Of a DNA stretch of 64,000 nucleotides, positions 50,698 to 59,135 are shown one piece after another. The notes beneath the pieces are model-generated. The model saw only the letters and a program-made list of their open reading frames with translations, did not search any database and had not been told where the DNA came from. The number at the start of each line of letters is the position of its first letter. The first letter of the stretch is position 1. The position numbers were made by a program, and so were the translations under genes. This DNA comes from JAVVXB01 sp036651815 (lineage in GTDB: Bacteria; Bacillota; Clostridia; Christensenellales; CAG-138): positions 1-64,000 of the forward strand of contig JAVVXB010000001.1 of the NCBI GenBank assembly GCA_036651815.1, read 5' to 3'.

Positions 50698-51786
50698 ATG
50701 AACGTAGCGTTTATTGAGGCATTGAACGCACTGGAGAAGGAGCGAGGAATTGGCAAAGAAATTTTGATTTCGGCAATTGAGGCGGCATTGATCTCTGCTT
50801 ATAAGCGTAACTATGGCACATCAGCCAACGTACGTGCAGAGGTGGATCCGGCTACCGGCGATATCCAGATTTTTGCGAGCAAGGCCGTTGTGGAAACAGT
50901 GGATAACCCGCACAACGAAATCTCTCTTGAGCAGGCCAAGCAGGTCAATACGCTCTATGAGATTGGCGATGTACTTGAAGAAGAGGTCAAAACAAGAGAT
51001 TTCGGGCGCATTGCGGCGCAGACAGCCAAACAGGTGGTTGTGCAGCGCATTCGGGAAGCTGAGCGCGGCGTAATCTATGAGGAATATGTCGAAAAGGAAA
51101 ACGAAGTTTTGACGGCTATTGTGCAGCGCGTTGAAAAAGGAAACGTTTATGTGGAACTGGGTAGAACGGATGGCTTACTGACACCCAATGAGATGATTCC
51201 TGGCGAAAATTATGAAAACAACGATCGCCTCAAAGTCTATGTGTTGGAAGTTCGCAAGGATAACAAAGGACCGCAAGTGCTTGTTTCCAGAACGCACCCC
51301 GGACTTGTCAAACGACTTTTCGAATTAGAGGTGCCGGAAATTCAAAATGGTGTGGTGCAGATAAAATCCATTGCCCGCGAAGCTGGTTTCCGAACCAAGG
51401 TTGCGGTGCATTCTAACGACATGCAGGTTGATGCTGTCGGCGCTTGTGTCGGTCAGCGCGGCTCACGTGTGGAACGCATTGTTAGTGAGCTACACAATGA
51501 AAAAATTGATATTATTGAGTGGGATTCCGATTCTGCCGTATATATTGCTAAGGCACTGAGCCCTGCGAAGGTTCTGATGGTCTATATTAACGAGCAAGAA
51601 AAGGCCGCCAAGGTCATCGTGCCCGACAATCAGCTGTCTCTCGCAATTGGTAAGGAAGGGCAGAATGCACGTCTTGCCGCCAAGCTGACGGGATGGAAGA
51701 TCGATATTAAGAATCAATCTCAGGCGGAAGAGGCTATGGATTCGATTTTTGACGAGACGCCCTATCCGGATGAAAGCGAGGAGTAA
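50698..51786 (+). CDS. nusA: Transcription termination/antitermination factor NusA
   Basis: The 362-residue product has the NusA N-terminal RNA-polymerase-binding domain (about 1-125), an S1 domain (about 130-200, ENEVLTAIVQRVEKGNVYVELG), and two KH domains (about 200-345, with GACVGQRGSRVERIVSEL and LAIGKEGQNARLAAKLTGWKIDI). It binds RNA polymerase and nascent RNA and modulates pausing, termination and rRNA antitermination. It is of normal Firmicutes length and lacks the C-terminal acidic repeats of E. coli NusA. The ribosome site (AAGGAG) is 12 bases upstream. Confidence 0.96.
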   Translation: MNVAFIEALNALEKERGIGKEILISAIEAALISAYKRNYGTSANVRAEVDPATGDIQIFASKAVVETVDNPHNEISLEQAKQVNTLYEIGDVLEEEVKTRDFGRIAAQTAKQVVVQRIREAERGVIYEEYVEKENEVLTAIVQRVEKGNVYVELGRTDGLLTPNEMIPGENYENNDRLKVYVLEVRKDNKGPQVLVSRTHPGLVKRLFELEVPEIQNGVVQIKSIAREAGFRTKVAVHSNDMQVDAVGACVGQRGSRVERIVSELHNEKIDIIEWDSDSAVYIAKALSPAKVLMVYINEQEKAAKVIVPDNQLSLAIGKEGQNARLAAKLTGWKIDIKNQSQAEEAMDSIFDETPYPDESEE

Positions 51787-51789
51787 AGC

Positions 51790-52071
51790 TTGCCCAAGAA
51801 GACGCCAATGCGCATGTGCGTGGCCTGTCGGCAGATGCGTCCCAAAAAGGAATTGATGCGCGTGGTGCGCACGCCAGAGGGTACGGTACTGGTGGATCAA
51901 ACCGGCCGTGCCAATGGGCGCGGCGCCTATCTGTGCAATGATATTGCTTGCCTGAACAAGGCGATCAAGAGCCGCGCGCTGGAGCGTGCGCTTGAAACAA
52001 AGATTGAAGAAACAATGTTTGACAGTTTGAAGAAAGCGTTTGATGATGGAACCGGAACAGAAGCGCAATAA
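51790..52071 (+). CDS. rnpM: RNase P modulator RnpM (YlxR)
   Basis: The gene starts with TTG at 51790, 7 bases after GAGGAG. The 93-residue product has the YlxR fold signature PMRMCVACRQMRPKKELMRVV, with the CVxC-type pair, and GRANGRGAYLC, ending in an acidic tail. YlxR proteins bind nucleic acid, and the family has been renamed RnpM for modulation of RNase P. Position between nusA and ylxQ is the conserved one; the next start lies inside its end. Confidence 0.92.
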   Translation: MPKKTPMRMCVACRQMRPKKELMRVVRTPEGTVLVDQTGRANGRGAYLCNDIACLNKAIKSRALERALETKIEETMFDSLKKAFDDGTGTEAQ

Positions 52072-52375
52072 TGCCATTGGGCTCGCCATGAAGGCGGGCA
52101 AACTAAAATCCGGCGACTTCATCGTTGAAAAACTGGTGCGTGCAGGTGGTGTGCGGTTGGTGCTAATCGATGAAACTGCGTCTGACAACACGCGCGAAAA
52201 ATATGCGCATCTGTGTGAAAACACACATACAATTTTGCTTGCCATACCGGAACTGGGTATGGCGATCGGTAAGCCGGGGCGAATCGTCGCCGCGGTGACC
52301 GACACAAATTTCACCAATTTGATCCAGAGCGTTGCTAGCAATGGCATCGTAACGGACGAAGGAACGCGGGGGTAA
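52046..52375 (+). CDS. L7Ae/YlxQ-family ribosomal RNA-binding protein
   Basis: The start is ATG at 52046 (or 52043), inside the end of rnpM. The 109-residue product has the L7Ae/L30e fold: NAIGLAMKAGKLKSGDFIVEKLVRAG, VRLVLIDETASDNTREKYAHLCENTHT and PELGMAIGKPGRIVAAVTDTNF. YlxQ-type proteins are thought to bind kink-turn RNA on the ribosome. Overlap with rnpM and the 7-bp gap to infB indicate translational coupling in the operon. Confidence 0.88.
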   Translation: MEPEQKRNNAIGLAMKAGKLKSGDFIVEKLVRAGGVRLVLIDETASDNTREKYAHLCENTHTILLAIPELGMAIGKPGRIVAAVTDTNFTNLIQSVASNGIVTDEGTRG

Positions 52376-52382
52376 CGACTGC

Positions 52383-55300
52383 ATGGCAAAAAACAACCTG
52401 ATGGAATCAGCAACCGGTCTACAGGGAGAATTGAAAACTCTACTGGATCGGCTCGGACAGACCCAGGATACGGTCGGTGATCTGCTTGGCACTGTGAAGC
52501 AGACCGAAAAAGAATTACTCGGTAAGGAAGAGCAACTGCGAAAAGAACGGATTGAGCGCGAACGCGCCGAACGTTTGCGAGAGGTGCTTGCATCCGAAAA
52601 AGATCTAGCCGTGCACGTAGGCGGCGATGATGAGCCGGATATAACGCCGCCGATACCAGTGCAAACGATACCGATTGCATCGACTGCCGCACCTGTGCCA
52701 GATGTTGCGTCTACACCGGTGGCTATGGTTGCACAGGCTGTTTCGGTTGCGCCAACTGCTACAATTGCATCGGCTACCCCGGCAACATCGACTGCTTCGG
52801 AAACGCGGGAAATTCAGATGGAGATCCCCCAAACGGAGCCAGTGGTTGCCGCATCGGAACACGAGTCTCAGCCAAAGATTGAGTCAAAGGAACCTGCGGT
52901 GCCTACGTCGACAGAAAAGCCGGTCAGCGGAGCATCAGCACACATGCAACAGAATGCGCAACAACAGCGGCCCCAACAAGGCGGCTATCAAGCGCGTCCT
53001 ATGGATACGCAACAGGGCGGGTATCAGCAGCGTCCGCCACAACAGGGCGGGTATCAGCAGCGTCCGCCACAACAGGGCGGGTATCAGCAGCGTCCNNNNN
53101 NNNNNNNNNNNNNNNNNNNNNNNNNNNNNNNNNNNNNNNNNNNNNNNNNNNNNNNNNNNNNNNNNNNNNNNNNNNNNNNNNNNNNNNNNNNNNNNAACAG
53201 GGCGGGTATCAGCAGCGTCCACCGCAACAGGGCGGGTATCAGCAGCGTCCACCGCAACAGGGCGGGTATCAGCAGCGTCCGCCGCAACAGGGCGGGTATC
53301 AGCAGCGTCCGCCGCAACAGGGCGGGTATCAGCAGCGTCCGCCGCAACAGGGCGGGTATCAACAGCGCCCGCCGCAAGCGGGCGGGTATCAACAGCGCCC
53401 GCAGGGCGGTTATCAAGCGGGTGGGTATCAGCAACGACCGCAGCAGGGTGGATTTAATCAGCAGAGAGGCCCCGCAAGGCCTGGTGGTGGTCCAGTTCGC
53501 ACAACTGCATCCTCGGCTAGACCTGCGGCGGCAACGACCGCAGTAACGAGTAAGGAACGCGTAAGCAACTACGATCCAAACAAGAGCGCTTATACGCGCA
53601 CCTATGATAATGATCGAAGAGCTAAAAACAAGAAGGCCATAGCTCGGGAAACTGCACCCAGTACAAGCATCTGGGATGAAGATTCCCTCACTGGCAATCG
53701 CCGCCATAAGCGCGGTAAGCAGATGGTCATGCATCGCCCAGAACCGGTCGTGATCGAAAAGGCGGTGATTACCACGGAACTGATAACGGTGAAGGATCTA
53801 TCCGAAAAAATCGGAAAGCCGGCAGCGGAAATCATTAAAAAGCTCTTTATGCTGGGAACCCTCGCAACGATCAACCAAGAGTTGGATTTTGACACTTGTG
53901 ATCTAATTGCATCGGACTATGGCATTGAGCTTGAACATAAACTCAGCAAAACCTTCGAAGAAGTGCTTACTGACAGTGCAGATGACCTGAATACGCCGGA
54001 ACAAATGGAGCCCCGGCCTCCGGTTGTCACGATTATGGGTCACGTTGACCATGGCAAGACCTCGCTGCTGGATGCGATTCGCTCGAGCAGCATTACGGAA
54101 GGCGAAGCAGGTGGGATTACGCAGCATATTGGTGCGTATACCGTGCCATGTAAAGGCCGCACGATTACCTTTATTGATACGCCGGGTCATGAGGCATTTA
54201 CATCCATGCGTGCCCGCGGTGCTCAGGTAACGGATATTGTCATCCTCGTTGTTGCTGCAGACGACGGCATTATGCCACAGACGGTGGAAGCCATCAATCA
54301 TGCTAAGGCAGCGAAGGTTCCGATCATCGTGGCGATCAACAAGATGGATCGTCCCGAAGCAGACGCAGAACGCGTGAAGCAGCAACTGACCGAGCATGGC
54401 CTTGTTTCCGAGGAATGGGGCGGCGATACCATTGTTGCGCCAGTGTCTGCCAAAACCCGTGCAGGACTCGACAGCCTACTGGAGATGGTTCTGTTGCAGG
54501 CAGAGATGCTGGAACTGAAAGCCAACCCGAACCGTCTTGCCAAGGGTACGATTGTGGAGGCGAAGCTGGATAAGGGACGGGGTCCTGTTGCGACGGTACT
54601 TGTGCAGAACGGTACCCTCCACCGTGGTGATACCATTGTTGCAGGCACGACCTATGGCCGTGTACGCGCGATGTTGGATGACCGTGGGCGCATGATCACG
54701 GAGGCCGGTCCATCCACGCCAGTTGAGGTATTGGGCTTCAACGAAGTGCCGGATGCGGGCGATATTCTGAATGTTGCCGAGATTGATAAGCTGAACCGTC
54801 AGGTTGCGGAGGAACGTCGCGACAAGATTAAGGCGGCGCAGCTCCAGAAGCTTTCCAAGATTTCGCTGGACGATCTGTTCAACCAGATGGCAGAGGGTGA
54901 GCTTAAGGATCTGAATGTTATCGTAAAGGCGGATGTGCAAGGCAGCGTTGAGGCGGTTAAGCAGGCGCTTGAGAAGCTCAGTAACGAAGAGGTACGCGTC
55001 AAGTGTATCCATGGAGGCGTGGGCGCCATCACGGGCAGTGATATCATGTTTGCATCTGCATCCAACGCCATCGTTATTGGCTTCAACGTACGTCCAGACG
55101 CCACGGCAAGAATCGCGGCGGAAAAGGAAAAAGTGGATGTGCGAACCTACCGCATCATCTATCAGGCCATCGAGGATGTGCAGAATGCAATGAAGGGGCT
55201 GTTTAAGCCCGTATTTAAGGAAGTTGAGTTGGGACGCGTCACCGTACGCAACACGTTCAAGGTATCCGGCGTTGGTACGATCGCGGGCGCTTATGTCAAC

Positions 55301-55510
55301 GAGGGCAAGATCGCAAGAAGCGCGCAGGTGCGTGTCGTACGCGGCGGCATTGTGATTCATGAGGGCAAGATTTCTTCCCTCAAGCGATTTAAGGATGACG
55401 CCAAAGAGGTGTTGACCGGATTTGAATGCGGCCTTGGCATTGAGGGCTTCAACGATATCAATGAGGGTGACGTCATCGAAGCGTTTGTCATTGAAGAAGT
55501 GAAAAGATAA
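52383..55510 (+). CDS. infB: Translation initiation factor IF-2, with repeat region and internal gap
   Basis: ATG at 52383 follows GGGGGT. The N-terminal part (about 1-85) is a charged coiled coil, then a Pro/Ala/Thr/Val stretch. A decapeptide repeat QQGGYQQRPP follows: three copies before the gap at 53096 and seven after it, then a degenerate Gly/Gln/Arg segment. Downstream come an IF2N domain (ITVKDLSEKIGKPAAEIIKK), the GTPase (GHVDHGKTSLLDAI, DTPGHEAF, NKMD) and domains to the end. The frame before the gap differs by the placeholder length from the frame after it, so the gene looks broken only because 100 N is not the true size. IF-2 positions initiator tRNA on the 30S subunit. Confidence 0.93.
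52975..53410 (+). repeat. 30-bp coding tandem repeat in infB
   Basis: Near-perfect 30-bp units (core CAGGGCGGGTATCAGCAGCG) encode QQGGYQQRPP. About three perfect units and one variant precede the gap, and seven follow it. Wobble changes (CCA/CCG, GTCC/GCCC) increase toward the 3' end, indicating older units there. Confidence 0.95.
53096..53195. other. Assembly gap (100 N) inside infB
   Basis: Exactly 100 N within the 30-bp repeat array. For the frames to join, the true length must be a multiple of 3 plus 1 more or less than the placeholder implies; the placeholder itself shifts the frame. Confidence 0.97.
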
Positions 55511-55521
55511 AGAGGTAGCAT

Positions 55522-55878
55522 ATGTCAGCTATTCGCGGTGATCGCATGAATGAAGAAGTCAAAAAGACGATCAGTGAAATTCTGCGGGAAATGAGCGATC
55601 CGCGCATCTCGTCCATGACAACCCTGACGGGATGCGAGGTGACCAATGATTTAAAACATGCCAAGGTCATGGTTTCGGTATATGACGAGGACGATGGCAA
55701 ACGGGAAGAAACGGTTGCTGCACTGAATCACGCTGCGGGTTTTATTGCCCACGAGCTTGGCAATCGCATGCGTATCCGCTGCATTCCCAGCCTGAAGTTT
55801 ATACTGGATCATTCGATTGCTTACAGTGTGCATATCGGAAAGATTCTGAATGATCTACATACCGGGGAAGAAGAGTAA
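55522..55878 (+). CDS. rbfA: Ribosome-binding factor A
   Basis: The 118-residue product has the RbfA KH-like fold: RGDRMNEEVKKTISEILREMSDPRI, VTNDLKHAKVMVSVY, ALNHAAGFIAHELGNRMRIR and CIPSLKFILDHSIAYSVHIGKIL. It assists late 16S rRNA processing and 30S maturation. It starts 11 bp after infB behind AAGAGG and lies 5 bp before nrnA, the standard order. Confidence 0.95.
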   Translation: MSAIRGDRMNEEVKKTISEILREMSDPRISSMTTLTGCEVTNDLKHAKVMVSVYDEDDGKREETVAALNHAAGFIAHELGNRMRIRCIPSLKFILDHSIAYSVHIGKILNDLHTGEEE

Positions 55879-55883
55879 CCACC

Positions 55884-56846
55884 ATGCTGACGGATGCAGT
55901 GCGGTTTATCCGCGCACATGACGATATCCTTTTGATTGCCCATGTGTCTCCAGATGGGGACACGCTGGGCAGTTCACTTGCGCTCTATGGAGCACTGCTG
56001 CAGTTGGGGAAACGTGCGCAGATCGTCTGCGAGGACTCTGTTCCCCGGATCTACCGTTTTCTGCCGAACGCAGGACAGGTATTGCTACCTGAAAACGCAC
56101 GGCAGACGGAAGCTGTCATCAGCGTGGATTGCGCGGACCTTGCCCGCACGGGCAAGAGCCAACTGTTGTTTTGCAGCGCGGCGTATACGCTCAACATTGA
56201 CCACCATGGGACGAACGACCGTTATGCAACTGAAAACTATGTGCAGAAGGCTGGCGCAACGGGCGAGCTTGTGTTGAACATTCTAACCAATCTGAAAGTC
56301 AATGTAACGAAGGATATAGCAGCCTGCCTATATGCGGCGATTACCACTGATACCGGTAATTTTTCATATTCAAACACCACGCCGGATACCCTACGCAATG
56401 CAGCGGAATTGCTGGAATGTGGCATCGATCTACCGTATCTAAACCGGATGGTTTTCCGGACGGTTCCGTTCCATAAGATGCGTCTACATGGGCTGGCGAT
56501 TATGAAAACTGAGCTGTATGAGCGCGGCCGAATTGGCATCTCGATGCTCACCGAAGAAGATTTGAAATCCTGTGGTGCAACAGGGGAAGACATGGAAGGC
56601 ATCATTGATTCTATTCGCGATATTGACACGGTTGAAATAGCGGCGATGCTGCGTGAAAGTAGCGATGGACTGATTCGTGTCAGTTTGCGGGGCAAGTCTG
56701 CAGCGGATGTCAGTAAAATTGCCGTGCGTTATGGGGGCGGCGGACACAAGTTGGCTGCGGGCTGCACCATGCAGCCACCCATTGCAGATGCGGCGAGTAA
56801 AATACTGACCAATGCAATGGAAATTCTACATGGGGCGGATCTCTGA
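55884..56846 (+). CDS. nrnA: DHH-family oligoribonuclease/pAp phosphatase NrnA
   Basis: The 320-residue product has the DHH metal site: His20, Asp24 and Asp26 in AHVSPDGDTLGSS, Asp82 in SVDCADLA, and Asp106-His107-His108 in NIDHHGTND. The C-terminal DHHA1 domain ends with the substrate-binding GGGGHKLAAGCTM. It degrades short oligoribonucleotides and dephosphorylates pAp. Its TGA overlaps the truB ATG. Confidence 0.94.
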   Translation: MLTDAVRFIRAHDDILLIAHVSPDGDTLGSSLALYGALLQLGKRAQIVCEDSVPRIYRFLPNAGQVLLPENARQTEAVISVDCADLARTGKSQLLFCSAAYTLNIDHHGTNDRYATENYVQKAGATGELVLNILTNLKVNVTKDIAACLYAAITTDTGNFSYSNTTPDTLRNAAELLECGIDLPYLNRMVFRTVPFHKMRLHGLAIMKTELYERGRIGISMLTEEDLKSCGATGEDMEGIIDSIRDIDTVEIAAMLRESSDGLIRVSLRGKSAADVSKIAVRYGGGGHKLAAGCTMQPPIADAASKILTNAMEILHGADL

Positions 56847-57709
56847 TGGATGGATTTGTTTGCTTACTTAAGCCGCCCGGCATGACATCAAGCAATGCGG
56901 TGTACGATGTACGCCGCATATTTTCAGAAAAGCGTGCGGGCCATTTGGGTACCCTGGATCCGGGCGCGGCAGGGGTTCTTCCAATCTGTATCGGACGGGC
57001 CACGCGCCTGTTCGATTTTTTGGTTGATAAGCAAAAGCAATATGTGTGCGAGATTGCCTTTGGCGTACAGACTGATACGCAGGATGTTTACGGACGCGTG
57101 ACGGCTTCGGATAACCGCGTGATTACGCCAGATGAACTAGCCGATGTGATACCGCTGTTTATCGGCGTACAGCAGCAGACGGCGCCCATTTATTCAGCAC
57201 TCAAAGTTGACGGAAAAAAGATGTATGATCTGGCGCGTGCGGGCGCAGAGGTTCAATCTAAGACGCGTGAGATTACGATTTCCGAATTAACGCTTTTTGA
57301 GCAGACGGGCGTCAACCGTTATCTACTGCGGCTGAATTGTTCACGGGGAACCTATGTACGAACAATTTGCGAGGACATTGGACGGAAGCTTGGATCGGTG
57401 GCGCATATGTCGCTGTTAGTTCGCACGGCATCCGGCCCATTTACGTTGGAAAAATCGCATTCCGTGGTGGAGCTTGAGACGCTGAAAGCGGAGAACCGGC
57501 TGAATGAAACCGTTATCAGCTGCGAGGAAGCACTTTCGTTTCTGCCGCGGATCGATCTACCGGCCGACCGTCGAACACCGACGATGAACGGTCTGGAAAC
57601 AACATGCGCTCAATGGAAAGATACTGATGTACGGGTGTATTGCGATGGATTTCTTGGGATTGGCGCGGTGACTAACAACCGTCTGAAGCTGACGGTACAT
57701 TTATACTGA
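56846..57709 (+). CDS. truB: tRNA pseudouridine-55 synthase
   Basis: ATG at 56846 overlaps the nrnA stop. The 287-residue product has the TruB core: KPPGMTSSNAV, RAGHLGTLDPGAAGVLPICIG with catalytic Asp38, the RNA-binding QQTAPIYSALKVDGKKMYDLARAG, and RCSRGTYVRT-type NCSRGTYVRTICEDIG. A C-terminal PUA-like part follows (about 240-287). It converts U55 to pseudouridine in the T-loop of tRNAs. It lies 8 bp before ribF, the usual arrangement. Confidence 0.95.
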   Translation: MDGFVCLLKPPGMTSSNAVYDVRRIFSEKRAGHLGTLDPGAAGVLPICIGRATRLFDFLVDKQKQYVCEIAFGVQTDTQDVYGRVTASDNRVITPDELADVIPLFIGVQQQTAPIYSALKVDGKKMYDLARAGAEVQSKTREITISELTLFEQTGVNRYLLRLNCSRGTYVRTICEDIGRKLGSVAHMSLLVRTASGPFTLEKSHSVVELETLKAENRLNETVISCEEALSFLPRIDLPADRRTPTMNGLETTCAQWKDTDVRVYCDGFLGIGAVTNNRLKLTVHLY

Positions 57710-57717
57710 GGAAGTTT

Positions 57718-58614
57718 ATGAAGAACAGAGAAGAAGCTGTTGTTGCACTCGGAATGTTTGACGGCATGCATTTGGGACATCGGGCGTTGATTCGCCGCAC
57801 CGTGGATAATGCGGCGCAATTGCACGTGCTCCCGGCGGTATGTACATTTTCGAATCATCCAATGGAAGTCTTGGGCGGACAGACGCGATTGCTATCTACA
57901 CCGGAAGAACGGGAGATGATCCTGCGGGGGCTAGGTGCTGAGGATGTATGGATGACTCCATTTACAAAGAATCTTTCATTGATGTCACCGGTAACATTCA
58001 TCGAAATGCTGATGGATAAATGGAAACTTGCCGGTATCGTGGTCGGATTTAATTATACGTTTGGTGACCATGGCCGCGGTACGCCGAGCACGCTGGCTGA
58101 GCTGGGGAAAACATATGGGTTCATGGTGGATGTGGTGCAGCCTGTATTGTTTATGGGAGAACCGGTGTCTAGTACGCGGATTCGAAATGCGCTGGAAGCG
58201 GGAAAAGTTCAAATGGCTGAAAAAATGCTGTTGCATCCATACGCCATGTCCGGCATTGTCATCGAAAACAAGCGAATCGGGCGACGGATTGGTTTTCCTA
58301 CGGCGAATATTGCTATTTCCGACAATCGCGTGATTCCTGCATGCGGCGTTTACGCAACAGATGCGGCGGTCGATGGTAAACAATACCGCGCGGTGACGAA
58401 TATCGGAACCAATCCTACGGTGGGAGGTGCGCACCTGACAGTCGAGACGCATCTGATCGACTTTGAGGGGAATCTGTATGGCAGGACGCTGGCGATCTCG
58501 TTTCTAGAATATCTGCGCGGCGAAAAGCGATTTGATTCCATGGATTTGTTGAAAATGCAGATTGTTTCCGATGTTGATCGGGCACGAAAAATTGTTGTTT
58601 GCAATAATATATAA
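57718..58614 (+). CDS. ribF: Bifunctional riboflavin kinase/FAD synthetase
   Basis: The 298-residue product has an N-terminal nucleotidyltransferase domain (ALGMFDGMHLGHRALIRRTV; VGFNYTFGDHGRGTPSTLAELG; SSTRIRNALEAGKVQMAE) and a C-terminal riboflavin kinase domain (GIVIENKRIGRRIGFPTANI, AVTNIGTNPTVGG, VETHLIDFEGNLYGRTLAISF). It converts riboflavin to FMN and then to FAD. The N-terminus is slightly short, as in many Clostridia. It follows truB by 8 bp behind GAGGAAG. Confidence 0.95.
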   Translation: MKNREEAVVALGMFDGMHLGHRALIRRTVDNAAQLHVLPAVCTFSNHPMEVLGGQTRLLSTPEEREMILRGLGAEDVWMTPFTKNLSLMSPVTFIEMLMDKWKLAGIVVGFNYTFGDHGRGTPSTLAELGKTYGFMVDVVQPVLFMGEPVSSTRIRNALEAGKVQMAEKMLLHPYAMSGIVIENKRIGRRIGFPTANIAISDNRVIPACGVYATDAAVDGKQYRAVTNIGTNPTVGGAHLTVETHLIDFEGNLYGRTLAISFLEYLRGEKRFDSMDLLKMQIVSDVDRARKIVVCNNI

Positions 58615-58647
58615 GAAAGACAGATTGATTGAGATGCAATTAATCTG

Positions 58648-58676
58648 TTTACAACATAATCGGGGTATGCTATAGT
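58648..58676 (+). promoter_or_regulatory. Promoter of rpsO-pnp
   Basis: TTTACA (58648-58653), a 17-base spacer and TATAGT (58671-58676), about 90 bp before the rpsO start. The roughly 85-base leader may hold the S15 autoregulatory fold, which I could not define. Confidence 0.7.
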
Positions 58677-58767
58677 TAATAAATAGCTTTGAACCGCTTA
58701 CATGGTTTTGCGACACTCCAACGTACCACTCTGTTTGCGGGGATACAAAATAATGGAGGATCTACAC

Positions 58768-59022
58768 ATGACAAAACAGGAAATTATCGAAAAGTACGCA
58801 GTACACGAAGGCGACACTGGTTCCCCAGAGGTACAGATTGCGCTGCTCACCGAGCGTATCAACCACCTCAACGAGCATCTGAAGCTTCATCTAAAGGATC
58901 ACCATTCCCGTCGCGGTCTGCTGAAAATGGTTGGTCAGCGCAGAGGTCTGCTCAATTACCTCAAGGAGAAGGACATTGAGCGCTATAGAACAATTATTGC
59001 CAGCCTGAACCTCAGAAAGTAA
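58768..59022 (+). CDS. rpsO: 30S ribosomal protein S15
   Basis: ATG at 58768 follows TGGAGGA. The 84-residue product is colinear with S15: MTKQEIIEKYAVHEGDTGSPE, then VQIALLTERINHLNEHLKLH, HHSRRGLLKMVGQRRGLLNYL and a basic C-terminus. S15 binds 16S rRNA early in 30S assembly. It has its own promoter and is followed by a terminator, as in the rpsO-pnp pairs of many bacteria. Confidence 0.97.
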   Translation: MTKQEIIEKYAVHEGDTGSPEVQIALLTERINHLNEHLKLHLKDHHSRRGLLKMVGQRRGLLNYLKEKDIERYRTIIASLNLRK

Positions 59023-59027
59023 AAGGG

Positions 59028-59059
59028 ATGGCGGGGTTAGTCCCGCCATTCTTTCTTTT
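59028..59059 (+). terminator. Terminator between rpsO and pnp
   Basis: ATGGCGGG (59028-59035) pairs with CCCGCCAT (59042-59049) around GTTAGT, followed by TCTTTCTTTT. Readthrough may supply pnp transcripts, since no separate pnp promoter is clear. Confidence 0.85.
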
Positions 59060-59135
59060 ATTTGTCCGCCGCATAAGCGTGCATGAATTTGGTTGTAATA
59101 AAAAGAAGATAGAGAAGAAAAAAAGAGGAGTAAAC

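Noticed and set aside
51490..52692. 400-codon open frame on the minus strand
   Set aside because: Antisense to nusA, rnpM, ylxQ and the start of infB, all well recognised; no motif.
53723..55510. Separate infB gene starting at 53723
   Set aside because: The frame is open upstream back to the gap through the QQGGYQQRPP repeats, and the 52383 start lies in the same gene; the apparent break is only the 100-N placeholder.
59028..59135. Upstream start for pnp
   Set aside because: It lies in the rpsO terminator stem; the ATG at 59136 has a good ribosome site and gives the canonical N-terminus.
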